Source: an uncultured Bellilinea sp.
Lineage (GTDB): Bacteria; Chloroflexota; Anaerolineae; Anaerolineales; Anaerolineaceae
Length of the DNA stretch: 64,000 bases
Reading direction: 5' to 3'
Assembly: GCA_938040735.1 (NCBI GenBank)
Contig: CALHYE010000021.1
Coordinates: 1-64,000, forward strand
Of this stretch, positions 8,057 to 16,249 are shown piece by piece; within the stretch, counting starts at the first letter, position 1, and every line of letters starts with the position of its first letter. Under the pieces are notes generated by a model that searched no databases, was not told where the DNA came from, and saw only the letters and a list, made by a program, of their open reading frames with translations. A program made the translations under genes and the position numbers.

Positions 8057-11000
8057 TTATAACTTACCCTCGTTCAACATTTGCAAAAAAACTTCCACCA
8101 CCCGCGGATCAAACTGTTTCCCAGACAAACCGGTAATATATTCGATCACATCTTTTTCTTCCCATCGTGCTCGATAGTGGCGATCAAAACGCAGCGCGTC
8201 CCAAACATCCACCACCGCAAAAATCCGCGCGGGAAGTGGAATTTGTTCGCCTTTCAATCCCAGCGGATAGCCATTCCCGTCCCAATGCTCGTGATGAAAG
8301 GTGGGAATATCCAGAGCCGGCTGTAAAAACTCAATTCCGGAAAGCATAGATTGAGCGTACAAAGGATGTTTTCGAAGGATTTTCCAATCCTCCGTCGTCA
8401 ATTCCCCCTTTTTAAGGAGAATAGTGTCGGGCACAGCCATTTTCCCAATGTCGTGTAAAACAGCCCCTCGCCAGACATTGACCAATTCCGATTCACTTAA
8501 CCCCATTTCCCGCGCTAATTTTACCGTTGCTTCGGCAACCCGGCGGGTATGCCCCTCTGTTTCAGCATCGCGCATTTCAAGCGCCATGGACCATCCCAGA
8601 ATGGTCTGATCATAGGCGGCAGCCAGCTCGCGGTTGGTTTTTTGCAAATCTTCAACCATCCGCGCATTGTCAATGGCGATAGCCGCACCGGATATCAGGG
8701 AATTCAGGAATTCGCGCTTTTCGGCATCCAGCCGCAAGGTGTGCCGCTGAAATACCTCTAATACACCGTGCAGTTGACCCTTGGCAATAATGGGTGTCCC
8801 GTAATATGAATTTAATCCTTCTCTATCCAATGGGATGATGTGTTCTATTTCACCTTCCCACTCGGAAAAATTGGGCACAAATAGCGGCGACCGCTGCTGA
8901 GCCACCTTTCCGGGCAATCCCCAACCGATAGGCGCAGGGCTGGTACGAATTTCCAGACTGCGAAATCCCCATCCTGCAACAAACACCAATCTTTGATTCT
9001 TTGCATCAAACAACCAAACATCCGCAGCATCTACATTTAACTGCGAAACAACCTGATCTAACAAAATACTCAATGTAAAACGAAAATCCAAACTTGAAGT
9101 TATGGCTGTTTCAATCGTTCGGAGGGCCACAAGCTGTTGCAGCCTTTTTTCGGTTTGTTCGTACAAGGTGATTCGGCGAATCGCCGTGGCGACCATATCC
9201 GAAATGGAGGTGATCAACCTCAGATCATCTTGAGAAAAGGGACTTTCTCGAACAATCAACAGGCTGCCCATGGCTTGTTCGCGTTCTAGCAGAGGGACAC
9301 ACAAAACGGCGTTTGCCCGATTTTCAATATCCGCAATCAGCAGGGTTTTATCCAAACCAATTTCATTTCCCAAAACCGGCAGACCGCTCTCAATTACCTT
9401 CCCGATCAAACCTTCACCTCGATTGTAACGATACCCCTGAATTGGACGGAGAATTCCCACAGCCATTTCCACAACGCTTAAACCCGTTGGCTCACGGAAA
9501 GCCAGCGCGCCGCCATCGGCATCCAAATGGCGGGCAATTTGATCCAACACAATACTGGAAATTTCAGTCTTCCCTCTGGCTGAACGCATTACAGCGCTGA
9601 TCGAGGCGATGACCTCCATTTCTTGTTCTCGTTTCTTAACTTCGGTAATGTCTGTGATATATCCCTCGACTGTGTGAATCGCCCCGCCATTATTGATCAG
9701 TCCTACACCCTGTTCAAGCACCCAGCGTCCCTGATGATTCGCAGTCCGAATACGATAGATCACGCGGTATGGTTTTCCCGCAAGGGCGGTCTCTTCAATT
9801 GTCCTCGCAACCTCGCCTCGATCATCTGGATGGATAAGATCTTGAAATTGAATGGGATTTCCTTCCAGCAATTCCTCCGGTGAATAGCCGGTTAATTCCA
9901 CACAACCCGGACTGATAAAAGTAACCTTTCTCTCTTTTAGGGAGTAACGGTAAGCCATGCCCGGTAGATTTTTCATCAAGACCGATAGCATCTGTTGGGT
10001 TTCCGTTACCGTTTCTAACGCCTTCTTTTGCTCGCTTAAATCTGCAAATAAATAAGTGATCCCGGCAGCTTCGCCCGCGGTGTTTCTCAGTAAAGCAGCA
10101 GAAAGACCAACGGGAATCTCTCTCCCATCTTTCGTCTGGCACATAATTTCTTGAATTTGGATGGTTTTGCCCGATAAAACCCTTGTTCGAATGGCCTGAA
10201 AATGAGATTCCTGATCTGGCGACAAAACTGGCATTTCTTTCCCATTCACCTCAGATGCCGTCCAGCCAAAAATGGAGGTAGCTGCGGGACTCCATTCGAT
10301 CACCCTTCCTTCCATGTTCTCAACAATGATCGCCAGCGGCGAAGTACGAATGATTGCAGCCAGTTTTTCGTTCGATTCCTTTAAGGCTTCCTCGATTTTG
10401 CGGTGAGATTTCTCCCGCTCCTCCAACGCCTCCGCCATTTGATTAAAGGTTTTTTCCAATTCCAGCAAACCATCTGCGGTAGCTTTCATTCGGGGTTGGG
10501 TGCGAACCGCCAGATCACCGCGAGCGATCTTTTTTGCCGCATTCAACAGAGGCTCGCTTCTTCTTTCCAAAACCCTTCCACTAATTAGATAAGCCAGCAA
10601 AATGCTCAACAAGAATACAGCGATAAACAAGAAACCAATCGTAAAAAGCAACTTTTGAAACTCGCGGTTGACATTTTCCAGCGGCAGGCCGCTGCGGATA
10701 ATTCCAAAAGGCTGGCCTTCAAGGGTAAGCACCCGGTAAGAAAATAAGCGGGTAACACCATCAATCCCTGATGTCGTGAACTTCCCTTGATTGACCAATT
10801 CGTCATTATTAATTTTCTGTTCAACGGTGAAGTCGGTTTCCCCAATCAAATTGGGGTTCTCGGGGAAAATTGCAACGATTGTCCCGCTCAGGTCGGTAAA
10901 GACGGTTTCGGTTTCAGCCGGTATGCCGGAACGCACGATTAGTTGTTGAAACAGTTCAGCAGGTATCCCGGCATATATGTACCCACGAGTATGATTGAAT

Positions 11001-11491
11001 TCATCCTGAATTGGTACTACGAACGGCAAAATCATTCGGCTTGTCAATGGATCGGTTTGCAACATCCCTATGCTTAAGGATTGATTTTGCAAGGATTGCG
11101 CTACCGCATCCACCTCAACCAGATTTTCAACTGGCGAGGTGGTAGGTAACTGACAAAAGGCACCTCCTTTCTCATCCAAAATTGCCAGACTAACAAAACT
11201 CCCTCGATTGAAATATTCATTGAGAAGTTTTCTGCATTCTGAAATCTGTAAAGGCAGCCAGCGATCCACCCGAGTACTTAATTCCGCCATGACAATTTGA
11301 GCATTTTCCACACTCCACAACTGCCGCTCAGCAATACCATTGACCATTAACTCGGTTTGATTTTCCAGATTTCGATAAATATCAACACCCCAATTAAAGG
11401 CAAAAAACCCCGCTGCAAAAATCATTGGCAATATTGCCAGTAAAATAAGCAGCATCAGCCTGAAACGTAATCCCTTAAGAAAATGAGACAT
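8057..11491 (-). CDS. Membrane sensor with HAMP, PAS, GAF and HD-GYP domains
   Basis: About 1144 residues. TM1 is at about 12-32 (LMLLILLAILPMIFAAGFF), an extracytoplasmic Cache-like sensor spans about 33-275, TM2 about 285-308, then HAMP (about 308-365), two PAS domains (about 385-620), two GAF domains (about 640-930) and HD-GYP (about 945-1130). The HD-GYP signatures are intact: HDIGK, HHEHWDGNGYP and the second DVWDALR segment. It should hydrolyse cyclic di-GMP in response to an external signal and a ligand in the GAF/PAS domains. The ATG at 11491 lacks a clear binding site; a TTG at 11521 in frame is the alternative start. The MscS gene follows directly. Confidence 0.9.
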   Translation of the reverse strand: MSHFLKGLRFRLMLLILLAILPMIFAAGFFAFNWGVDIYRNLENQTELMVNGIAERQLWSVENAQIVMAELSTRVDRWLPLQISECRKLLNEYFNRGSFVSLAILDEKGGAFCQLPTTSPVENLVEVDAVAQSLQNQSLSIGMLQTDPLTSRMILPFVVPIQDEFNHTRGYIYAGIPAELFQQLIVRSGIPAETETVFTDLSGTIVAIFPENPNLIGETDFTVEQKINNDELVNQGKFTTSGIDGVTRLFSYRVLTLEGQPFGIIRSGLPLENVNREFQKLLFTIGFLFIAVFLLSILLAYLISGRVLERRSEPLLNAAKKIARGDLAVRTQPRMKATADGLLELEKTFNQMAEALEEREKSHRKIEEALKESNEKLAAIIRTSPLAIIVENMEGRVIEWSPAATSIFGWTASEVNGKEMPVLSPDQESHFQAIRTRVLSGKTIQIQEIMCQTKDGREIPVGLSAALLRNTAGEAAGITYLFADLSEQKKALETVTETQQMLSVLMKNLPGMAYRYSLKERKVTFISPGCVELTGYSPEELLEGNPIQFQDLIHPDDRGEVARTIEETALAGKPYRVIYRIRTANHQGRWVLEQGVGLINNGGAIHTVEGYITDITEVKKREQEMEVIASISAVMRSARGKTEISSIVLDQIARHLDADGGALAFREPTGLSVVEMAVGILRPIQGYRYNRGEGLIGKVIESGLPVLGNEIGLDKTLLIADIENRANAVLCVPLLEREQAMGSLLIVRESPFSQDDLRLITSISDMVATAIRRITLYEQTEKRLQQLVALRTIETAITSSLDFRFTLSILLDQVVSQLNVDAADVWLFDAKNQRLVFVAGWGFRSLEIRTSPAPIGWGLPGKVAQQRSPLFVPNFSEWEGEIEHIIPLDREGLNSYYGTPIIAKGQLHGVLEVFQRHTLRLDAEKREFLNSLISGAAIAIDNARMVEDLQKTNRELAAAYDQTILGWSMALEMRDAETEGHTRRVAEATVKLAREMGLSESELVNVWRGAVLHDIGKMAVPDTILLKKGELTTEDWKILRKHPLYAQSMLSGIEFLQPALDIPTFHHEHWDGNGYPLGLKGEQIPLPARIFAVVDVWDALRFDRHYRARWEEKDVIEYITGLSGKQFDPRVVEVFLQMLNEGKL

Positions 11492-11608
11492 TGTATGAAA
11501 CAAACAAGAAAGAAAGCTCAATATGAAAAGGCGCTAAATCCCCAATCACCTTCTTTAACATGAAGATATTAATATTTTACAAGACATTTGATTTTATACA
11601 AGCCAATC

Positions 11609-11633
11609 CGAGAATCATTTACCGCGATTCTCG
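11609..11633. promoter_or_regulatory. Perfect inverted repeat upstream of the VIT-type transporter operon
   Basis: CGAGAATC (11609-11616) and GATTCTCG (11626-11633) form a perfect 8-bp inverted repeat with a 9-base spacer. A possible -10 (TATACA, 11595-11600) lies just upstream, so the dyad would cover the start of transcription. It ends 43 bp before the ATG of the transporter. The position suits a repressor operator, possibly metal-responsive given the downstream gene, but it does not match a Fur box. Confidence 0.5.
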
Positions 11634-11676
11634 TGTAGAAAGAGTAAAATTGAAGTGACAAAAAAACGAGGGACTT

Positions 11677-12792
11677 ATGACCAATATAAAAACCTTTCTT
11701 GAGTTTAGACAAGATGAATTAAGCAGCGCGGCGATTTATGAATCTCTTGCCGGCATTGAAAAGGATGAACGGATTCGCAAAGTTTACGAGAAAATGGCAG
11801 CGGTGGAACGCAAACACGCAAAAAATTGGGAAGAAAAATTGCAGGCTGAAGGGATTCAACCGCCGCCCTTCAAACCCTCCATTCGTGTTCGCCTGATCAT
11901 CTGGCTGGCCAAACGATTCGGGCCTGAAATGATTCTTCCAAGCCTTCAAGCCATGGAAAAAGACGGTGGCTCCGCATATCTCAAATCGGGTGCAGACAGG
12001 CAAATGGCAAGAGATGAACAGACCCATTCGCTTGTTCTCGCTCAAATTAAAGGAAACTTACGCGGAGGCATGGAAGGCAGCGCTCTTGCTCAGTTAGAAG
12101 GCCGCCACCGTTCAACCGGTGGGAATGCCTTAAGGGCGGCGGTATTAGGCGCAAACGATGGGCTTGTCAGTAATTTGAGTCTCGTCATGGGCGTCGCCGG
12201 AGCAACCATGGACAACCGATCTATTCTGGTCGCAGGGATTGCCGGCTTGTTAGCCGGAGCCTTTTCAATGGCTTTAGGTGAGTGGCTTTCCGTTCAATCT
12301 TCCCGCGAATTATATGCCAATCAAATCAAAATTGAAGCAGGCGAAATTGAACAAGCCCCTGAAGAAGAAGCCGAGGAATTGGCTTTGATTTATGAAGCGC
12401 GTGGAATCCCATCGGAACAGGCAACCCAAATGGCGTTGAAGATCTTGCAAAACAAAGAGGGCGCACTAGACACACTCGCCCGTGAAGAATTGGGCATTGA
12501 TCCAGAAGAACTCGGCGGCTCGGCGTGGGAAGCGGCCATTACCTCCTTTATTTTATTTGCAATCGGGGCTGTGATCCCGGTAATCCCCTACACATTTCTA
12601 GGCGGAACTTCCGCTTTACTTTTCAGTATCATCTTCAGCGTAATTGGTCTTTTTTTTCTCGGCGCAGCCATTACTTTATTCACCGGACGCTCAATTGGGT
12701 ATTCCGGAGCGAGAATGGTCATCTTTGGTATGCTGGCTGCGGCAATCACCTTTGGCATTGGAAGATTGATTGGAATTAGTATTTCGGGATAA
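11677..12792 (+). CDS. Ferritin-like plus VIT1/CCC1-family metal transporter
   Basis: A 371-residue fusion. Residues 1-135 are a ferritin/rubrerythrin-like helical bundle with carboxylate and His ligands (EFRQDELSSAAIYESLA; AAVERKHAKNWEEK; ARDEQTHS). Residues 150-371 are a VIT1/CCC1 membrane domain (LGANDGLVSNLSLVMGVAGA, GAFSMALGEWLSVQSSRE, three more hydrophobic helices at the end). The family moves Fe(II) or Mn(II) out of the cytoplasm or into a store; the ferritin-like part binds the metal. It heads a tight operon with the VOC protein, LarA homologue and esterase. Confidence 0.9.
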   Translation: MTNIKTFLEFRQDELSSAAIYESLAGIEKDERIRKVYEKMAAVERKHAKNWEEKLQAEGIQPPPFKPSIRVRLIIWLAKRFGPEMILPSLQAMEKDGGSAYLKSGADRQMARDEQTHSLVLAQIKGNLRGGMEGSALAQLEGRHRSTGGNALRAAVLGANDGLVSNLSLVMGVAGATMDNRSILVAGIAGLLAGAFSMALGEWLSVQSSRELYANQIKIEAGEIEQAPEEEAEELALIYEARGIPSEQATQMALKILQNKEGALDTLAREELGIDPEELGGSAWEAAITSFILFAIGAVIPVIPYTFLGGTSALLFSIIFSVIGLFFLGAAITLFTGRSIGYSGARMVIFGMLAAAITFGIGRLIGISISG

Positions 12793-12797
12793 TATTC

Positions 12798-13178
12798 ATG
12801 AAACCTTTCGAGCAATTGATTACTTTCCTGCCGTCCACTGATCTTCAACGTACCTCAGACTTTTACTTGAATGGTTTAGAACTGCCTTTGGTGCGCGATC
12901 AGGGCGATTGTAAAATATTCCGCGTCTCTCCTGCGGGATTCATCGGCTTTTGTTCTCGCATCGAGGTGCCGTCACCGACCAGGTCAATCATCTTAACTTT
13001 TGTAACCAACGAAGTGGATGAATGGTTTGCAAAACTGGTCAACGCCGGCGCACTAGTGGATAAACCGCCAACCTACAACCCAAAATACGCTATTTATCAG
13101 GCCTTTGTCCTTGATCCAAATGGATATCGAATTGAAATCCAGCGCTTCGATGAACCTCTCCCCAACCAATCTATATGA
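12798..13178 (+). CDS. VOC-family (glyoxalase-fold) protein
   Basis: A 126-residue single-domain vicinal-oxygen-chelate protein: FLPSTDLQRTSDFYLNGLEL at the N-terminus, and the closing VLDPNGYRIEIQRF with the usual metal-ligand Glu (E in IEIQ). The function is not predictable; relatives include glyoxalase I, dioxygenases and antibiotic-binding proteins. It starts 5 bp after the transporter stop and its stop overlaps the next start by 4 bases (ATGA at 13175), so it is translationally coupled to the LarA homologue. Confidence 0.85.
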   Translation: MKPFEQLITFLPSTDLQRTSDFYLNGLELPLVRDQGDCKIFRVSPAGFIGFCSRIEVPSPTRSIILTFVTNEVDEWFAKLVNAGALVDKPPTYNPKYAIYQAFVLDPNGYRIEIQRFDEPLPNQSI

Positions 13179-14437
13179 GTCCAATTCAAATTCCCTTTGG
13201 AAAATCCAATATACCAATCCAATTAACCTTTGCTTATGACTGGTATGAGCCCAAGGATTATCCGCCTGTCCCCCAGCCTCTTTCGGTTGTGATTCGGGCT
13301 TTGCAGAATCCATTGGGCAATCCCAGTCTTGAATGGCTCAAATCATCTCAAAAGGCAGCCATCAGTATCAACGATAAAACGCGGCCTGTGCCGTATGCCG
13401 TTATGCTCCCCCCTTTGCTGGATTGGTTGAATGAACACGGCATCCCTGATGATCAGATTGAATTGTTTATCGCAACCGGTACACATCACCCGGCAACCAA
13501 CGAGGAAATCCAAACCATCCTTCCAACCTCTGTCTTAGACCGCAAGAGAATTCGGATTTATTCGCATGACTGTGATGATCAAGACAATTTAATTTTTTTA
13601 GGCAAAACCCGGCGTGGAACGCCTGTGTGGGTTAATAAACGGTTTTATCAGGCCGACTTGCGGATTGTAACCGGCAATATCGAACCGCACCATTTCATGG
13701 GATATTCTGGCGGGGCAAAAAGCGCAGCAATCGGTTTGGCTGGCCGTCAAACAATCAATCATAATCACGCCATGTTGAACGATCCGCTTGCTTTTTTGGG
13801 AGAATATGAACAAAACCCAATGCGTCAGGACGTAGAAGAAATTGGCAGCCTGATAGAGATTCATTTGGCTTTGAATGTTATCCTCAACGCCAATCGTCAA
13901 ATCCTGACCGCTTTATTTGGAACACCTCGTGCGGTCATGGAAAAAGGAATATCTATTTCAGATGATTTATGGAAAGTTCCGGTTTCTCACGCCTATGATC
14001 TTGTGATTGCCTCAGCCGGCGGTCACCCGAAGGATATAAATTTATATCAGGCTCAGAAAGCCATCACCCATGCCGCTCTTTTCGCTCGCCCCGGCGGAGT
14101 GATTATTCTTGCTGCGGCCTGTCCCGAAGGGATTGGCAGCCAAAAAGCGCTGGATTTTGTTGACCAATTGACCTCGCCGGATGAGGCCATTCATAAGTTT
14201 CAACAAATGAACTTCCAAATCGGGCCTCACAAGGCCTACCAGATTGCCCTGCAAGCAAAGCGGAATGATCTCATCCTCGTTTCTGAAATGCGTCACGATC
14301 TGGTTTCCAAGTTTTTCCTGACGCCGGCAAATTCGATTGAGCAAGCGATAGATATTGCTAAAAATCTACTGCCGGAAAAATTCAGCGCCGTCATATTGCC
14401 CCACGCAACCGCTCTTTTGCCAAAATTTCCAAAATAG
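13175..14437 (+). CDS. LarA-like nickel-pincer enzyme family protein (DUF2088)
   Basis: A 420-residue protein of the lactate racemase LarA family. Seen here: FIATGTHHPATNEEI (two catalytic His), GNIEPHHFMGYSGGAKSAAIGLAG with the conserved Lys that anchors the nickel-pincer cofactor, and NHNHAML (metal-binding His region). The family epimerises 2-hydroxy acids. The cofactor is made by LarB, LarC and LarE, none of which is in the window. It is translationally coupled to the VOC gene and followed 16 bp later by an esterase, so it may act on a hydroxy acid freed by ester hydrolysis. The substrate is unknown. Confidence 0.82.
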   Translation: MSPIQIPFGKSNIPIQLTFAYDWYEPKDYPPVPQPLSVVIRALQNPLGNPSLEWLKSSQKAAISINDKTRPVPYAVMLPPLLDWLNEHGIPDDQIELFIATGTHHPATNEEIQTILPTSVLDRKRIRIYSHDCDDQDNLIFLGKTRRGTPVWVNKRFYQADLRIVTGNIEPHHFMGYSGGAKSAAIGLAGRQTINHNHAMLNDPLAFLGEYEQNPMRQDVEEIGSLIEIHLALNVILNANRQILTALFGTPRAVMEKGISISDDLWKVPVSHAYDLVIASAGGHPKDINLYQAQKAITHAALFARPGGVIILAAACPEGIGSQKALDFVDQLTSPDEAIHKFQQMNFQIGPHKAYQIALQAKRNDLILVSEMRHDLVSKFFLTPANSIEQAIDIAKNLLPEKFSAVILPHATALLPKFPK

Positions 14438-14453
14438 GGGGTAAGAATAAGAC

Positions 14454-15233
14454 ATGAAACGACCCATTTTTGAAAATCCTCATCTGAACGGCACATCTTT
14501 TTTCCTTGATGGTACAAAGCCGGTTGGAGTCCTGTTGCTGCACGGTTTCACAGCAACGACTGTTGAAGTTCGTCCGCTCGCCGAACACCTCCATAGCCAC
14601 GGATTTTCGGTATATTGCCCCCTCTTGCCCGGACACGGCACTCGCCCTGAAGACATGATTCCCGTACGCTGGCAGGATTGGTACGATGCGTCTCAAAAGG
14701 GGCTTGAAAAACTTAACCATATCCCTAATGTTTTTGTCGCGGGCGAATCAATGGGCGGACTCCTCTCTCTGCTTCTGTGTGCTGACCATCCCACGATAAA
14801 AGGAGGCATCCTTTATGCGCCGGCCATCAAGATTGATGGGATTTGGCGTGCAAAATGGCTGGCTCCTTTTGTCAAAATCATGCCGAAGAATTATCTCCCT
14901 GACGAGAGCGAAACCGAACCGGAAACGGACACCTTGCCGTGGCAAGGTTATAATGTGGTCGCCTTGGCGGCTGTGGTCGAATTAGAAAAACTGCAAAAAG
15001 AAGTCCTCAGGCAAATTCATCTTGTCCGTCAACCGGTTTTAATTTTTCAAGGCAAAAAAGACCGCACTATCAATCCGGCTGGTTCACAATTGTTGTACGA
15101 AAAATTACCTTCCTCAAATAAATCCTTAATCTGGTTGGAAAAAAGCGGCCATTGTGTAGTATTAGATCGGGAACTGGACTTTGTCCAATCCCAAACTGTC
15201 CAGTTTATCAAAAATACACTGGATCACGGTTAA
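14454..15233 (+). CDS. Alpha/beta hydrolase (carboxylesterase type)
   Basis: A 259-residue alpha/beta-hydrolase resembling Est30/monoacylglycerol lipases. It has the oxyanion HGFTATT motif after strand 3 (GVLLLHGFTATT), the nucleophile elbow GESMGG (Ser), the acid Asp in IFQGKKDRTINP and the catalytic His in EKSGHCVVLDRE. It is cytoplasmic, without a signal peptide. It is the last gene of the VIT-VOC-LarA group and probably cleaves a short or medium acyl ester. Confidence 0.88.
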   Translation: MKRPIFENPHLNGTSFFLDGTKPVGVLLLHGFTATTVEVRPLAEHLHSHGFSVYCPLLPGHGTRPEDMIPVRWQDWYDASQKGLEKLNHIPNVFVAGESMGGLLSLLLCADHPTIKGGILYAPAIKIDGIWRAKWLAPFVKIMPKNYLPDESETEPETDTLPWQGYNVVALAAVVELEKLQKEVLRQIHLVRQPVLIFQGKKDRTINPAGSQLLYEKLPSSNKSLIWLEKSGHCVVLDRELDFVQSQTVQFIKNTLDHG

Positions 15234-15253
15234 CATTACTGACCATTTTTGAA

Positions 15254-15280
15254 TTGAATAATTGAGGAAAGGGTTATAAT
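15254..15280 (+). promoter_or_regulatory. Probable promoter of the Asp23-nusB operon
   Basis: A consensus TATAAT lies at 15275-15280, with TTGAAT at 15254-15259 as a -35 of short (15 bp) spacing. An 8-bp palindrome TAACGTTA (15296-15303) follows in the leader, 22 bp before the ATG at 15326, and could be an operator. Confidence 0.4.
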
Positions 15281-15325
15281 AATAAATAAATGCGGTAACG
15301 TTATCCGTGAATTCTTGGAGGATGA

Positions 15326-15679
15326 ATGACAGAAAATTCGCGCCCGCCCGGAAAAACCACGATTGCCCCTGAAGTGCTTGTTTCTATTGCTCGGCTGACA
15401 GCCCTTGGCGTAGCCGGTGTTAACCGGCTGGCAACCATCCCCTCGGAAGTGGAGCGATTTTTCAGCCGCGGAACAAGCGAAGGGATCAAGATTTCGGTAG
15501 AAAACGATCAGGTTTACATTGACCTTTATGTCATCCTGAACCGAGACGTAAAGGTGCGTGAGGTATGCCGGGCAATCCAACAACAAGTCGCTCGCGCCGT
15601 ATCAGAGTTGGTTGGTATGGAAGTCGGGCGAGTCAACGTTCATGTTGAAGATATTGAAACGGGTGTAACCATCAATTAG
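15326..15679 (+). CDS. Asp23/Gls24-family envelope stress protein
   Basis: A 117-residue Asp23/Gls24 (YqhY/AmaP-associated) domain: TTIAPEVLVSIARLTALGVAGVNRL, then DVKVREVCRAIQQQVARAV and the closing VGRVNVHVEDIE. The family is cytoplasmic; in Firmicutes the YqhY member sits between acetyl-CoA carboxylase genes and nusB and affects lipid supply. Here it also sits directly before nusB (45 bp). The ATG at 15326 follows TTGGAGG. Confidence 0.88.
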   Translation: MTENSRPPGKTTIAPEVLVSIARLTALGVAGVNRLATIPSEVERFFSRGTSEGIKISVENDQVYIDLYVILNRDVKVREVCRAIQQQVARAVSELVGMEVGRVNVHVEDIETGVTIN

Positions 15680-15724
15680 CAGTGAAAACCTCATTGAATT
15701 TGGAAAATTAACAACGAAGGTGTT

Positions 15725-16192
15725 ATGAAACCCCGAACCAGGGCAAGAAGCATAGCCTTGCAGGTGCTTTATGAGTGCGACCTGACCAACCACCCTCCTC
15801 AGGCTGCCATGGAAGAGCGCCTAAAAGATGAAACGCTGGATTCGAATCTGGTGAAGTTCGCTTACGACATCATCAATGGGGTTTTACCAATCACCCGTCA
15901 ATTAGACGATTTCATCGCCCAACATGCCCCAGAATGGCCTTTAGATCAGGTCGCCGTAATTGACCGGAACATATTGCGAATCGCCTTGTGGGAATTTGCC
16001 GTTGAAGGTTGTACTCCGGTTAAAGTCGCCATCAACGAGGCGATCGAACTGGCAAAAATCTTTGGCGCAGACAGCACCCCGCGTTTTGTCAACGGAGTTT
16101 TAGGCAGCCTTGCCAACCGGCAGCAAGAAATTAGGCAAAAATTCAAGAAAATCACCTCTTCAGAGGACGGAAAAACCGCTCACCAAAATTAA
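15725..16192 (+). CDS. nusB: Transcription antitermination factor NusB
   Basis: A 155-residue all-helical NusB: RTRARSIALQVLYECDLT at the N-terminus, then LDQVAVIDRNILRIALWEF and VAINEAIELAKIFGADSTPRFVNGVLG, which are the family signatures. With NusE (S10) it binds boxA RNA to prevent early termination in rRNA operons. An AAGG site precedes the ATG. The stop codon lies inside the loop of the terminator that ends this operon. Confidence 0.95.
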   Translation: MKPRTRARSIALQVLYECDLTNHPPQAAMEERLKDETLDSNLVKFAYDIINGVLPITRQLDDFIAQHAPEWPLDQVAVIDRNILRIALWEFAVEGCTPVKVAINEAIELAKIFGADSTPRFVNGVLGSLANRQQEIRQKFKKITSSEDGKTAHQN

Positions 16193-16218
16193 CCCCTCGC
16201 GAGCGGTTTCTGTTTTTT
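16173..16218 (+). terminator. Intrinsic terminator after nusB
   Basis: AAACCGCTC (16173-16181) pairs perfectly with GAGCGGTTT (16201-16209) across a 19-base loop, and CTGTTTTTTC follows. The nusB stop codon (16190-16192) is in the loop, so the 5' arm of the hairpin is coding sequence. Confidence 0.7.
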
Positions 16219-16249
16219 CATAATTCACTCTACTCGCTGAGGATACTCC

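Noticed and set aside
13175-14437. Full lactate racemase operon
   Set aside because: No larB, larC or larE in the window, so only a LarA-like call is made.
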